A stretch of DNA of 64,000 bases, from assembly GCA_029582165.1 (NCBI GenBank), contig CM055877.1:4733297-4797296 (forward strand), written 5' to 3'. Origin of the DNA: Portulaca oleracea (Eukaryota; Streptophyta; Magnoliopsida; Caryophyllales; Portulacaceae). The stretch's first letter is position 1, and every line of letters begins with the position of its first letter. Below are positions 24,501 to 35,905 of this stretch, piece after piece. The notes below the pieces were generated by a model. The model searched no databases and had not been told where the DNA came from. It worked only from the letters and a program-made list of their open reading frames with translations. Both the position numbers and the translations under genes were made by a program.

Positions 24501-27500
24501 AGATATAGACTAGGAATTGAAGGAGAATGAGTTTAGGAGGGAGAAGAGAGAATTTAGAGAGATAAATTAAGATATATTTCATTCATTGATTGCCTCTACA
24601 TGTAACTCATAAGATACTTATATAGAAAAGATAACCTCTTCCCTCAGACACTAATATACTAAAATAAAGATAAAACAAACTCTAATTTATTAATTAATTT
24701 CCTGTATCACTCACTGCATGATGTAAGGTCAAAATCTAATATTTGAGCTTACAACATGCAATATTCATATGGGTCATACCTAACACAGTTAACAGACAGA
24801 TAACTATTTTAGTATTACAAGTTATCTCTCTGTTGACTGTGTTTTGAGGATAATCTTTTATTATGAATATTATTTATGCAGTTCTAGTGTGACAACAACA
24901 TAAGATTACCCTCAAAATACAGTTAATAAAAAGATAAAATATATAACAAGTTAGAATTAAAACAAACTAATGAATTACTAAAGTTAGGAACATCTGCAGT
25001 ACTAGAATCTAAACTAGTTAAGGTGTTGAATACCTGGAGGCATTGTCCAGCAAGCAAGATAGTTCCGATCCCAACTCCACAGTTGATGGCTGTTTGAATT
25101 GATACAACGAAATAAAACATCCATCCAAACCCTGTAAATTTATTCAAATGAATTGTGTTAAGGCAAATGATAATCCTCCAGATTTTGTTTGTTGAACACC
25201 ATAAGTTGAGCCCATAAATAATATGATAGGTTATACTAACCTATCCAATCCAATCCAATCTAATCCAGACCTTATACAATTTTTCAAAAAAACATCATCT
25301 CTAAAAATACAATTCTCGAAGAAAATATCGTAATTTATCCAATCCAGTCCAATCCAATCCATCCAAACATGATTTTAACCTGTCCAATAGTTGATAATTG
25401 AAAAACTAATAAATGAACATGTAACATGTGATTAATTAGATATGTTTTCTATTCCCAAAAGATAATAGTCCAAAATCAAGCCAAAAAGAAACTTTGACCT
25501 TAATTTAGCATATCATCTTGTTCCCACTATATGAATGCCCCCATTCATAAATGACCATACATGTGCAACCCATCAACTAGCAAATTTATGATTCAAACTT
25601 TTGATCTAAATATATTTTGTACTACTCCTTTTGCCTCTTCAACTCTTCCAAAGCCAGCTCATAAAATAGACAAAACAATTTAGGTTTAGTGTGAATATTT
25701 TTTATTTTATATTTTTACATGTGTAGACCAAATGGTATGAATATTCTTTTCCTCTTCCTCAAAAGACCAGAAGATTGGATCTAGTCAAAAAAGGATACCT
25801 ATGTTGTCCTCTAAAATTAAACTAGTACATAACTAGGAGAAAGTACTGTTTAAGATTGAATCTAATTATAAGAAAGGTATCTTTGTTGTCCTCTAAAACT
25901 AGCTAGGCAAAATACATAGATTGGTCCATTTAGGTTAATATTATAACTCTCATACATATAGGAGACTATTGACTTGTTTAGTCACACATTCATGAGCAAG
26001 TATAGCATTCAATTGAGTTACTTTTTTTTTGATAGCGCTAGCGTAGACAGAGTACAAAAAATAAATACATCATCAAGGAAGGGTTCGTCTCTTAGTCCTC
26101 TTGGCTAGAGAATATGCTTCCTTAATATTAGTTTTTTGTTAGTTGTTACTTGTTAGTCACACATTCATGAACATGTATGAGATGATTCATGTTACCTGTA
26201 CCATATGGCAAAATCCTATAAATACACAAAGTGGGTCTCATTATCCCATCTTTCTCATGCAAATGTTTAAGTGGGTCCCACATTTCCACTATTATATATA
26301 TATATATAGTAATTCCTATGTTCCTAAATATTTCTTACTAATGATTATGTGTGGTTAATTTCAAAACTTTTCATGCATTTGAGTTTATCTACCAATATTG
26401 ATGCCATGAATAATTAAATTAATGCAAAGATCTAATTTGAGATCGATATAGTTTCTGTTAGGAACACTAACAATCACTTTTTAATTTCACAAGAAAGAAA
26501 AGATAGCTTTTATATTTAAAAAACGAGAAGTCAACCCTGTTTTTTGGATTAGTTAAGATCAGGTTTGGATGGATTTGATTTGTTTGGATATATGTGGATA
26601 AGTTATGATGTTTTTTGGGGAATTGTTTTTTAAGACATGATACTTTTTTGGAGAATTGTGTAAAGTTTGGATATGTTTAGATTCGATTGGATAGGTTAGC
26701 TAAACCAATCCAAGGAATAGGGCTAAATTGTAAAAGGGGGACAACAATTTGCCACATCCACAAAGTAAATTACTCCCTAAATTTGATTGATCTTAAAAAG
26801 AAAAACTAAATCCTCGTAGTAATATATAAACTATTTATTCACTTAATATACAAAGTAAATGACTAAAAAAAAGAGAGAAATATTACTAGCTTTTAGTTTT
26901 AAAATGCATTAATTTAAGATATTTCTCCCTTCTTAACAAGGAGGGTTAGAGGGTATCAAGTAATCAAACAATTAAAGAATCAATTCAAATAAAAAAAATC
27001 CCCTAAAACCCCACCTAATATTAAAATTATTTATACACTTAAAATATCAAAGTTAAGAAAGAAAGTAATGAATTTAACTTTCAATTTTTAAATGTACTTA
27101 TTGAGATGCTCCGAAATAAATTGTTTCTTTCAAAAGTTAAGAATCAACCTTAATTAAAAACCCCTCAGACAACCTTTCTATTTTATAGGAAAAAAATTCC
27201 CTAAAACAGCCTAATGTAAAAATCAATTTTCCATTAATAATAAAATCAACCATCCAGGACAAATAATGCTCTCTCCTTCTCTATTTATTTGTCATTTTAG
27301 AAAATGTGAGACATATTAGGTAAAGTTAGAGAAAAAAGTTATAAAATCACTTAAAATTGTAAATTTTTTTTATTAAAAGTAAAGAAGTATGAATATAAAT
27401 TTAGTAAAAATTATACTAGAAAAACAATTAAGGACAATAAAATTCGATTAAATGGAGGTAATAATTTTATTCACCTAATTAATATAGAAAATTAATATAG

Positions 27501-28721
27501 AAATTTGGCACTGAAAAATGGTAAGTGTTATTATTCACTTACTAACTCTACTATTTAGAGTGTAGCATTAAGTTAGATAAGGTAAAGTTGGTAAAAAAAA
27601 AATGGAAAGGAAATAATTTTAGTTTGACTGTTTTCTAGAAATTCGGATAAGGTAATTAGATAAGGAAATGATAAGATAAATCTAATTTACCACTGAAAAG
27701 AACATGACAATATTCCCGGCCTCCGTCTGTGTCTATTTATCCACTTAACTAATTTTTCTTATGCCCAACTACTACTTCCATCCCAAAATATTTGTCTATT
27801 TGACTAAACTTTGACTATTGATTACTCATATCTAATTTACCACTGAAAAGAACATGATAATATGAAATTACCATCATTAAAAAGATACTCTACTAAAAAT
27901 TACTACCTCCGTCCCTGATTAATTGTCTTGAAAACTACTTTCACGATACCAAGAAATATAGGGAATCGAACAAAAAATTTGTACATCGTCAAAATGTCAT
28001 TGAAAATACTCTTGGAAAGGTGCAAAAAGCGCATTTATAAGAGATAGAATGAAAATTATAGTTATTGGAAATATAAAAATTAGATAATTGTACAAATAAA
28101 AGGGATAGAGGAATTAGGTAATTGGACAGATAAAAAGGGACACAGATAGTAATTTATAAGTAATTATCTCTGAAAGTTTGGTCAACTAAACAAATATTTT
28201 GAGAAAGAGTCGATATTTGTCATTTTTTAACATATTCAATGTGACTTTTATCGATTTTATGATTATACTTTCCATATTTCATAGTTAACTTTCACTAGTT
28301 GAAAATTAACTCTCAAAAAAGACAAATAGGAGGAAAGAGACAGAAGGAACCTACCGAGAACATCGGCGGCGAGTTCCCGGAACCGGATATGGCGGCGCCC
28401 TTGACTTTCGCAGTGATCAAGAACCTTCGCCATGAGATAGTACGAGTAAAACGTGACCGCCCCCATCACCGTCAGACAGAAGAACCCCAGGGCCCACCCC
28501 AGCCCCCGGAACACGTACGGCAGCGTCAGTATTGTGGGCCCCACTATCGCCGTTGTCAGGTGGTACCCGGCGTGCCACCACTTCCCCTTCGACTCCAACA
28601 CGAACTGCGCCCCAGCATCCACGTGCGTCTTCGTTTGGTAGTCCGGGGTGGCGGCTGATGACGGCTGGTCGCTGTACCTGTAGTTGTACCCATTTTCCTT
28701 CAATATCGGATTCTCCGACAT
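21501..28721 (-). CDS. AAAP-family transporter, GABA transporter-like, complete, 6 exons
   Basis: A proton-coupled amino acid permease of the AAAP family, closest in memory to the plant GABA transporter 1/2 proteins (At5g41800 type); substrate is inferred, not shown. Exons on the minus strand: 28721-28355, 25131-25034, 23290-23104, 22557-22427, 22310-22074 and 21890-21501; phases join, giving 469 residues (family about 450). Landmarks: [33 protein letters not shown] split over TM1, [14 protein letters not shown] at the exon 1 end, [49 protein letters not shown], and [19 protein letters not shown] near the end. About ten hydrophobic membrane segments are visible. Introns 1 (3.2 kb) and 2 (1.7 kb) have been enlarged by transposons. 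The region upstream is a tandem duplication that includes the start codon (see 28698-29182). Confidence 0.93.
24104..24437 (-). mobile_element. TRIM-like mini LTR retrotransposon, truncated
   Basis: In minus orientation, the downstream LTR (24249-24104, 146 bp, TGTTACGGG..GTAACA) is intact. The upstream LTR (24437-24367) keeps only its last 70 bases. Between them lies a tRNA-Met primer site (TGGTATCAGAGCC, 24365-24353) and about 100 bp of non-coding DNA. From 24438 to about 24711 another TG..CA segment may be a solo LTR that cut the upstream LTR; this is less certain. It lies in intron 2 of the transporter gene. Confidence 0.6.
25240..25375. repeat. TATCCAATCCAATCC repeat (three copies in window)
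   Basis: Two (T)CCAATCCAATCC blocks flank AACATCATCTCTAAAAATACAATTCTC-like sequence. The same arrangement occurs at 19640-19750 and inverted at about 26550-26700. It is likely a small transposon family; the ends are not clear. This copy and the inverted one lie in transporter intron 1. Confidence 0.4.
27772..28210. mobile_element. Stowaway-like MITE carrying a second one inside
   Basis: The outer ends are CTACTTCCATCCCAAAATAT and, at the right, complementary AAATATTTTGAGAAAGAG; GTTTGGTCAACTAAACAAAT near the right mirrors TTTGACTAAACTTTGAC near the left. A separate element (27903-28149) is inserted within. It lies in transporter intron 1, about 145 bp from the exon 1 donor. Confidence 0.6.
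27903..28149. mobile_element. Inner Stowaway-like MITE
   Basis: Ends CTACCTCCGTCCC and GGGACACAGATAG with TA on each side (27901-27902 and 28150-28151). Confidence 0.65.
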
Positions 28722-29182
28722 CTTTTTTTTTTCTTACTCTTTTCGAAGAGATTCAAATGTAGATAATCTTATAAAATGTAAGAGGGGACAGTGGAGAGAG
28801 GTAAAGATTTGAGGGGATTAGAGATTTAGACCGGGTTCTCCAACATGTTTTTTTAGAGGGATTCGAGGGGATGATGGAGAAGAAAAGATGGGAGAGGACT
28901 AGAGATTCAGTCCTTTAATATCGGGTTTTCGAACATTTTTTTGAAAGAGAGTCAGATATAAACAACCTTACTACTGAGACTACTGAGACATCGAGGGGTC
29001 ATTGGGAAATATAGGATGGGAGGATGGAGAAGAAAATATGGGAAGGGATTAGAGATTCAGACCTTCCATATTGGATTTTTTAAAGTGACTTTTTAGAGAG
29101 ATTCAGACGTAAACAGTCTTGTTTTAGAAAATATAAGAGTGGAGATGGAGAAGGAAAGATGGGAGGGGATTAGAGATTGAGA
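28698..29182 (-). repeat. Four-unit tandem duplication spanning the transporter start codon
   Basis: Units at about 28698-28830, 28831-28910, 28911-29060 and 29061-29182 share, in order on the plus strand, an ATATCGG(A/G)TT(C/T)TC(C/G)(A/G)ACAT word, a T run, GAGAGATTCAGA, and GGGAGGGGATTAGAGATTCAG. The first unit contains the gene's real start and first eight or so codons. The second carries a minus-strand ATG at 28846 (MLENPV then stop, ends 28826). The third carries one at 28936 (MFENPILKD then stop, ends 28907). In the fourth the ATG is lost. Main start: [11 protein letters not shown]. Confidence 0.8.
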
Positions 29183-29188
29183 GTTGGG

Positions 29189-29198
29189 TTTATATATA
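29189..29198 (-). promoter_or_regulatory. Candidate TATA box of the transporter gene
   Basis: Reads TATATATAAA on the minus strand, just upstream of the outermost tandem unit. If used, the leader would be about 440 bases and would include the short upstream ORFs. It could equally be chance AT-rich sequence. Confidence 0.35.
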
Positions 29199-29511
29199 TG
29201 TAGATAGAGGAAGAAGTGACGAAAGAAGGGAAAAGAGAGAAATGCTTTGCTTAAGGAGATGATTTGGGATATAAATAGTTAAATACTATTATGATTGGCT
29301 GATTGGCTGAATGTACTATATGGGTCATGGGATGGCTGGCAAAGTCTGACTACATAAGTCCACAAGAGAAAAGGTTGGATCTAAATTCAACTTTAAATTG
29401 TTTGACAGAAAAAAAAAAGTGTAAACTCCATTCCAACGGATTGATTTTGACGTGATTTGATTTTTAACTTTAGAAATATACTAAACTCTGTATTTATTTA
29501 TCTATCACCTA

Positions 29512-29773
29512 CTCCCTCCGTCCCTTTTTAAGTGTAAAAAAAACTAACTTTACAAAATCAATGTATTTTGGAAATAGAGTGAAAAAGTTATGCATGGACA
29601 AGTATGCTCTTCATTAAAAAAAGAGAGGATTAAAGGATAATTTAGGTAAATTAAAAATTTCGTTCATTAATTAAGGGTAATATGGGTATTTTAATTATTG
29701 AAAATACAAAATTAACAAATAAAAAGGGACAAGGTAGTTAGAAAAATTGACACTCATTAAGTAACGTAGGGAG
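29512..29773. mobile_element. Stowaway-like MITE
   Basis: TA flanks (29510-29511, 29774-29775). Ends CTCCCTCCGTCCC and CGTAGGGAG. The interior (TTTTTAAGTGTAAAA, ATTGACACTCATTAAG) matches the copy at 38184-38438. Confidence 0.65.
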
Positions 29774-29981
29774 TAAAAAATTATGTTAAAAACTTTAACG
29801 TTAATATCTTAATTTTTATAATGATTCATCATACAAAATTGATTTCAATAGATTCGTAATAAAAAAATACTATTAAAAAGGTATAATATTATAATTTTTT
29901 ATAAAAATTTTATATTAGAAATTATTGATTAAAGATTGACACTGATAATCGTAAATGACAGATAAAAAAGAACGAAGAGAG
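29774..29981. mobile_element. Partial Stowaway-like MITE
   Basis: Matches the 14128-14351 element from AAAAACTTTAACGTTAAT to the right end GAACGAAGAGAG before TA. Its left end is missing where it meets the preceding element. Confidence 0.5.
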
Positions 29982-30051
29982 TATATTATTATCGGCTTTG
30001 ACGGGTGGTTTGGTATATGAGGATTGGAGGGTGACAATGAGAATACAATAA

Positions 30052-30495
30052 TGGTGCATTTGATTGATTTCTTGGAAATTAAGGTTTTTATGGAAAAAAA
30101 ATTTCGGGAAAGACTTTTCTTAGGACCTATTGGGATACTCCATCCATCCCAAATTAATTGACATTTTAACTAAATTTTGACCGTTAATTATTTATACATT
30201 ATAATGAGTTACACTATGAAATTACATTCATCGGAAATTTTAATATAATATCTTTCTAACGATGGTAATTTTATATTGTAACTCATTGTGATTTGTTAGT
30301 AATTAATGGTCAAAATTTTGTCAAAGTGGCAATTAATTTGGGACGGAGGGAGTAATGTTTATTGAGTTTGAAAGTGAAATAATGGGTCTCACACTAAAAA
30401 ATTTTCATCTATTTGTCACAACCAAACATAGGAAAATTTGTCCACTTATGAAAATCGTTAACTTTTTCAGGAAAGTTTAGAAACTGAACGCACCA
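30052..30495. mobile_element. Harbinger-like MITE, TGGTGCATTTG ends, with nested insertion
   Basis: TAA on both sides (30049-30051, 30496-30498). Ends TGGTGCATTTGATT and, complemented from the right, TGGTGCGTTCAGTT. A Stowaway-like element (30138-30352) sits inside; without it the element is about 230 bp, near the size of the 7279-7528 and 58471-58716 copies, which it resembles (GGGAAA words). Confidence 0.6.
30138..30352. mobile_element. Stowaway-like MITE nested in a Harbinger-like MITE
   Basis: TA at 30136-30137 and 30353-30354. Ends CTCCATCCATCCCAAATTAA and TTAATTTGGGACGGAGGGAG. The arms extend inward with TTTTGACC/GGTCAAAA, so it folds almost end to end. Confidence 0.75.
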
Positions 30496-30682
30496 TAATG
30501 GATAATATAGGTTTCATATTTGTATGATTGTTTATTTGTAATGTGGATAGTTAAGTTAAGAAATATTATTTTTAGTTTAGATTATAATAAATTAATTGAA
30601 GTAAAATGTCTTATTAAATTTTTTTATTATTTTGTTTCTTATGTCATGTAGTAGTGGTTAGTAAATGATTGTTATATTTTTA

Positions 30683-30765
30683 GCCAATTGGAACTAGTTT
30701 TTCTAAATTGTAAAATTTAGCGGTAAAATTGTTCCATCAAACCACTCCATACCTCAATGTGGATG
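30683..30765 (-). repeat. Dispersed core repeat (CTCTAAATT..AATTTAGAG), copy 1
   Basis: Minus-strand copy of a core that reads TTTACC(T/G)CTAAATTTT.CAATTTAGA..ACTGGTTCCAATT. The same core occurs near 39935, 40826, 47130, 51170 and 57165. Confidence 0.6.
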
Positions 30766-30909
30766 AGATTTCAGAATATTGACTTCTATTTTTATTGGTA
30801 TTGGCTTAACTGAATTGAAAAAATTGGAAGAATGGAAAAGAAAATAAAAGCCATCAATTTCTGTCAATGTATTACTAAGGGAAATGTAATAAGAATGAAA
30901 TGAGAATTC

Positions 30910-31485
30910 GGTAATTATTGTAACATATGAATATTGTCCGGATAATTGGATTCTAATAATCCCTACTTTCACCAATTGGATAATGGTGGACCGTACTTTC
31001 ACTTTGTATTCTGGTGGTCCAAAAAAAAAAATTGGATTGTAGTGGGATATTTTCAAGGGAATCATAGATTTTGTGTTGCATTTGATTCAAAACTTAGTAT
31101 AACACTTTACAATGATTTTTAATGAATTTACAGCGTTTCTCCCAAAAAATTTCTTTTTTTATATTTTTTTCTATTTTTTACAATTTTTTCACTTTTATTA
31201 TTTTTAAAAAATCATAATAATTATTCGGAGTCTCAAAAAAATAATTTAAAAAATGTTTTAGAAACTACAATTCATTAACTTTCTAGGGGCAGGAACGAAA
31301 AAAACAAAAACAATATAGTGTAGGAATGAAAAAAATAAGAAGAATGTGGAGGTGAATATGGTACCACTACAATCCAATTTTTTTTTTGGACCACCAGAAT
31401 ACAAAGTGAAAGTACAGTCTACCATTGTCCAATTGATGAAAGTAGGGATTATTAGAATCCAATTATCCAATATTGTCCAAGCACT
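30910..31485. mobile_element. Foldback element with about 120-bp arms
   Basis: The left arm (about 30930-31047) and right arm (about 31356-31485) are inverted copies: both include ACTTTCACTTTGTATTCTGG/its complement, TGGTCCAAAAAA/TTTTTTGGACCA and the word TAATCCCTACTTTCA. The loop is AT-rich and non-coding. Confidence 0.65.
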
Positions 31486-31499
31486 AAATTATCATTATT

Positions 31500-32071
31500 A
31501 TTAGGGTTATTGGATGCTAATATTCTGAACTTTTGGCGTATTGGACAATAATGCATTGAACTTTGACCTTGGACAATAATGCATTGAACTTTGAGGGGTA
31601 TTGGACAATAATGCACCCAACACTATATTGATGGTGATTGACTTGGTGGTGATCTTATGGGGCTGATCGAGAAGATAAATTGGCCAAATAATATCTAATA
31701 TTATGACATGTCTACTAATCTAGAACAAGCAAAGGTGATTTTATACAATTACAACAACAATCTCTCAGCGAAAACACGTTTAAGCAAATGTGATTTTATA
31801 TTTTTTTTTACTCTTTTCATAGTTCATTCCCTTTGCTTATGTGCGAATTAGCTGATATATCATAAATTTAAATATTTTTGGGTCAATTCATCTCCTCCAC
31901 CTATTAAGTAGGATTGCCATCGAGTCAGCCACTACCGGAATCGTTCTGGGTGCATTATTGTCCAACACCCCCCAAAGTTCAGTGTATTATTGTCCAAGAT
32001 TAAAGTTCAGTGTATTATTGTCCAACACCCCAAAAATTCAGTATATTAGCATCCAATAACCCTTATTATTA
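31500..32071. mobile_element. Foldback element with iterated TTGGACAATAAT arms (copy B)
   Basis: The left arm (31500-31622) has three rounds of TTGGACAATAATGCA(C/T) separated by AACTTTGA words; the right arm (about 31948-32071) is the complement with the same rounds. The outer ends are AGGGTTATTGGATGCTAATA and its complement. The target lies in (TTA)n, which hides any target duplication. The loop contains no gene. Confidence 0.65.
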
Positions 32072-32213
32072 TTATCAACATCATTTTTTTTCCAATAAGC
32101 AAGGGCGTTGGCCCAATTTATTAATCATCAATGTGTCTTAGAACACACGAGCCCTTAGAGGCTAGAGCACAAACATGGCCTATGCAAAGTGGCCAAACGG
32201 AAAACCTTACTAA

Positions 32214-32450
32214 GACCCTGTTCTTTTATACGGTATCGCTGCAGTGCGGTATAGTTGCGGTATGGTAAAGTGTGGTGAAGTGTGGTGAGTTGTGTTAAGT
32301 TGTGGTGAAAATTGTGATAGGTGGGGTAAATGAGGAGAGAGAATGTAAAAAGTAGAGGAGAAAAGCGAGAAGAGAGAAAAGTGAGGAGAGAGAAAAGTAA
32401 TGATTTGTGGTAAAGTGTGGTGGAGTGTGGTGAAATGTGTGATTTGCCCC
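32214..32450. mobile_element. Tourist-like MITE, copy 3, right end missing
   Basis: After TAA (32211-32213) the left end is GACCCTGTTCTTTTATACGG, as in the complete copies. Purine-rich GTGGTGAAGTGTGG repeats follow. The opposite terminal repeat is not found. Confidence 0.55.
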
Positions 32451-32719
32451 AAAATTCTAGGCTCTCAATTGCATAGTACAAACTTGTTGGTCCAATACAT
32501 AACCATGTATAATACCCATGAATACCCATGGGTTGGGTATCAGGGTATGGGTAGGATAGTTTGAGCTATGGATAAAATGTGGGTATGGATGGTTCCATAC
32601 CCACCCAATTCCCGCCTCTATGCTTCGTTAGATCCGCCTCTTCTCAGTCTTTTCACAGTTGATTCCCTTTCCATGGCCACCCTGGCCTATCCTTGGTTCC
32701 ATCTCATCCACCCTTGACA

Positions 32720-32929
32720 TCAATCAAACAATTTCGGGATTTCATTGAGCATCAGTGCAATTGTGTCTGCCGAGTATGGAATCTTGTCCTTCCACAATGA
32801 AGCCCAGTTGCCAACCCTCCTGTGCACGAGCTCTTCCATCTCTTTTATATCAAATTGTTTATTGTTGAACGCTATATCGTTCCTTTGCTTCCAAATTGTC
32901 CATAGAGCTGTAAAAACGTGACGATCCAA
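32720..32929 (-). pseudogene. LINE-derived ORF remnant
   Basis: The frame has TALWTIWKQRNDIAFNNKQF, which resembles the region after the zinc-binding domain at the end of plant non-LTR reverse transcriptases. Upstream minus-strand sequence (to about 33060) looks related but is broken by stops. No reverse transcriptase core is present. Confidence 0.55.
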
Positions 32930-34204
32930 ATTCTTTTCCTCATCTTGTTTTCGAGTATCTTATTCATCCACTGTTACTTTTGGCATCTGAATCATCTCCC
33001 ACCTTATTGCAGCATTCACCTTTGCTCCTTTCTTCCCACCCCGAAAAAATCACCTTTGGTGTTGTATTATTTCCTTAACTTTTATATTATGTAGAGAATT
33101 TTTATTCAATATTAGTATATTAAAATTTATATTTATAATTGTTGGGTCAGCGTATACGAAGCACATTTTGCCAAACTAGTTTTTTTAAAAGCGACTTTGT
33201 TTCAATTTGTCTTAAATTTAATTATTTCAAAGTGACTTTGTTTCAACTTGTCTTAAATTTATTTGAAGTTCAATTCCTTTTTTTGCCCTGGTTTATGTTG
33301 AATTTCTTTGTTAGAGCTTGTTTTTGGTAAAAGTTATTCTCAACTTTGAAAGTAATGTTTAAATTAAATATAAGACTTCAAGTCTAAATTGTGATAAATT
33401 ATTGTTAATTTTTACTTAGAGTACCTTTTTTTGTAAAACATAATTTTCAATACAGATTATAAATATTCTTACCTTCAATGAAACAGTGTGATAAATTATT
33501 ATTAATTCTGTCCATTAGCAGAATATTCTCATTTAACTACATTTCCAATCAATATAATTGTCAAAAAGTTTTCTTCAAACCATTAATTAAATTTAAAATC
33601 AGTCTTTATGCAGAGAATCAGTACTAAACCTACCAGCACAAGCAGCTAGCTACCATGCATCTATACATGTTATCACCTTTGTTTTATAAATTTCATAATT
33701 TAAAAAAATAATCGACAAATAATAATATAATTAATCACCAATTTTATAAGTTGACTTTCTTTTTTCTACAATATTTTCTGCGCGTGGGTAACAATTTTAA
33801 TTTTTCCTAATTATTGTGTTTCTCCACTAGCCGCACCGCTTGATATCCATTCTAGTGTACTTTGACTGAAACATAAATAATACAATATGTAAATAAAATA
33901 CTCCCTGCACTCGTGCAAACTAATTTATCTTTGACCTAAAAAAAAAGAAATAAATTCATCCTTTGACGTTCATTTTTCCCTATTATTCAAAATCTAAATT
34001 AGTAAAAAATGTTCGTATAGAACAAAAATTAGGGACAATATATTAGCAAAGTAACAATAAATAAGATAAAATAACAAACAGTAACAATTTAGAGTTTCAT
34101 AAAAAATTCTCGGCAATATTATAACACCTTTACTTGATGCCAGAAACACCACTTGTAAGTTGTAACAACGGATGTCTATTCAAGATGACTATAATCAAAA
34201 ACTT
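32930..34204. other. AT-rich intergenic DNA
   Basis: No gene is seen. A short direct repeat (AGTGACTTTGTTTCAA(C/T)TTG type) occurs at about 33190-33255. Confidence 0.4.
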
Positions 34205-34515
34205 ACTCGGAGGTACCCTAATTTTTGGTGAAATATTTTTCAGGTACCTCAACTTTTCAAAACTCATTTTGGGGTACCTTACTTTTTGGATTAGAAATTA
34301 TTAGGTGTTTTTTCGGTCATCAATTTGGTTAAGTGACCGAAATACCCTTATTCTTATTTTTTAAGGAAGATAAGGGTATTTCGGTCACTTAATAAAATTG
34401 ATGGCCGGAAAAACACCAAATAATTACTAGCCCAAAAATTAAGGGTACCTCAAAATGAGTTTTGAAAAGTTAGGGTACCGAAAAATAGTTTCCCCCAATA
34501 CTGGGGTACCTCCAA
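34205..34515. mobile_element. Foldback element with GGTACC-rich arms
   Basis: The arms repeat (G)GGTACCT(C/T)A words: ACTTTTCAAAACTCATTTTG on the left is complementary to CAAAATGAGTTTTGAAAAGT on the right. The inner part pairs through GTGACCGAAATACCCTTAT and its complement. The arrangement (iterated word in each arm) is like 31500-32071 but the sequence differs. TTAAGGGTATTTCGGTCACT recurs outside at about 34526-34545. Confidence 0.6.
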
Positions 34516-35417
34516 ATAAGAATATTAAGGGTATTTCGGTCACTATAATGGTTGCACTCTTTAAATATGGTCTTTTCATTCATGTCTTCATTTCATATTG
34601 CATTTTCTTTTTTAAAAAAATCTCACCGCTACCTCTTCATCATTAATGAGCTTCATTTATATAGTGTTGCTTGGATCTTCGAGCTTGCAAATCCAAATTG
34701 TCACAAGGATTCTCGTCAGACTCTTCTAAAATATCCCTAGAAATTGTTTCACAATGCCGAATGGTCTTACAATGCTTACCACGCTTTGTCTTACCATCAT
34801 TTTGCTTCAAACATCTCAATGGTATAACTTAGTGTGTTGTTGGTTTACGTGAATGTGGTTAATTTTCGACATCATTTTCTCCTTTTTCCTTTATCTAGTA
34901 TGAGCTTCAAAACCCTCAATGATAGAATCGTCAAAACTAGATTAATACTCGGGTTATAAAGAATCATCCTTCAAACTAGCGGCTAGCTAGTTCGATCAAT
35001 ACAAATTTCTCACATATTATCCTTGTAAAATTGGTAATATGGTATTAGAAAATTGGATTCCAATTAATCCTTATTATGAGATTTGGGATAACAATAATTC
35101 GAATTCCAAAAATGGTAGCACGAACATTCAACGCTTTGAATTTTAGTAAACCACACTCGAATTTCAAGTAACTCTGGCCTTGACTTTTTTAAAAGCATTT
35201 TTGATATTTCATGAGTTGTTATAGTCCAAGTGAACATGAAGTTTTAAATAAAAAAGTCCAAAATCACACTCTTCGATCCTATGGTGGATTATTAAAATCT
35301 TATGAATTAAAAGTCCGTCTCATTGTGGGTACATTTTTAAAGTTTGGATCTTTGTTATGCTAATGCTCATAGTAAGGATTATTGTTATCCAATTGATATA
35401 GGATTCAAAGAAATAGT
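34516..35417. other. AT-rich intergenic DNA
   Basis: No gene is seen. A minus-strand word near 34900-34950 weakly resembles the coding-like fragment at 8425-8705. Confidence 0.35.
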
Positions 35418-35496
35418 GGTCAACAGGAATCGAACCCTTGGTGGGGAGGATAAACCTCTCACCCCGATGCCACTTGAGTTAAAGCACATTGGCAAA
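35418..35496 (-). mobile_element. tRNA-derived SINE head
   Basis: On the minus strand it reads like an RNA polymerase III promoter: box A-like TAACTCAAGTGGCATCGGGG and box B GGTTCGATTCC about 30 bases later. It does not fold as a complete tRNA by eye, so a SINE is more likely than a tRNA gene. Confidence 0.5.
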
Positions 35497-35774
35497 TACA
35501 TATATTGTATTGTTCAATGGATATTACTATATGCATGTATCCAGAAGGTGTAGAATATTTGAAGCATATGAGACATTACTTATTTTCGCTACAAGTCTAC
35601 TTTAACAACGGTTTTCTTCCTAACAATTGGTATCAGAGTAAGCAATGTTTCTTACTGTATAGTGGATAATTGGATATCACATCCAAAACTAACATCATAG
35701 CTTGAGGTGTTTATATATAGTGAATACCCAGATCCAACATTATAAAAAGGTAATACCCTTGCCTTCCCCCTTCA

Positions 35775-35905
35775 CTCACGAGGAGGTAATTCCGTCTAAC
35801 TCAGAGGCAGGGCGAAAGGATGCGACCATTGAGGATCAAATCCCTGACCTGCGACTAAGCAAACATCCTCCCCTATCAATTGAGCTACACGACGTGGGGG
35901 AGATC
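35775..35905 (-). mobile_element. Second tRNA-derived SINE head
   Basis: The minus strand has TAGCTCAATTGATAGGGG (box A-like, tRNA D-arm style) and GGTCAGGGATTTGATCC (degenerate box B). It is about 300 bp from the first head, same strand, different sequence. The tail limits are unknown. Confidence 0.5.

Noticed and set aside
35418..35905. True tRNA genes
   Set aside because: Box A and B words are present but no acceptor stem or complete cloverleaf could be drawn, so I call them SINE heads.
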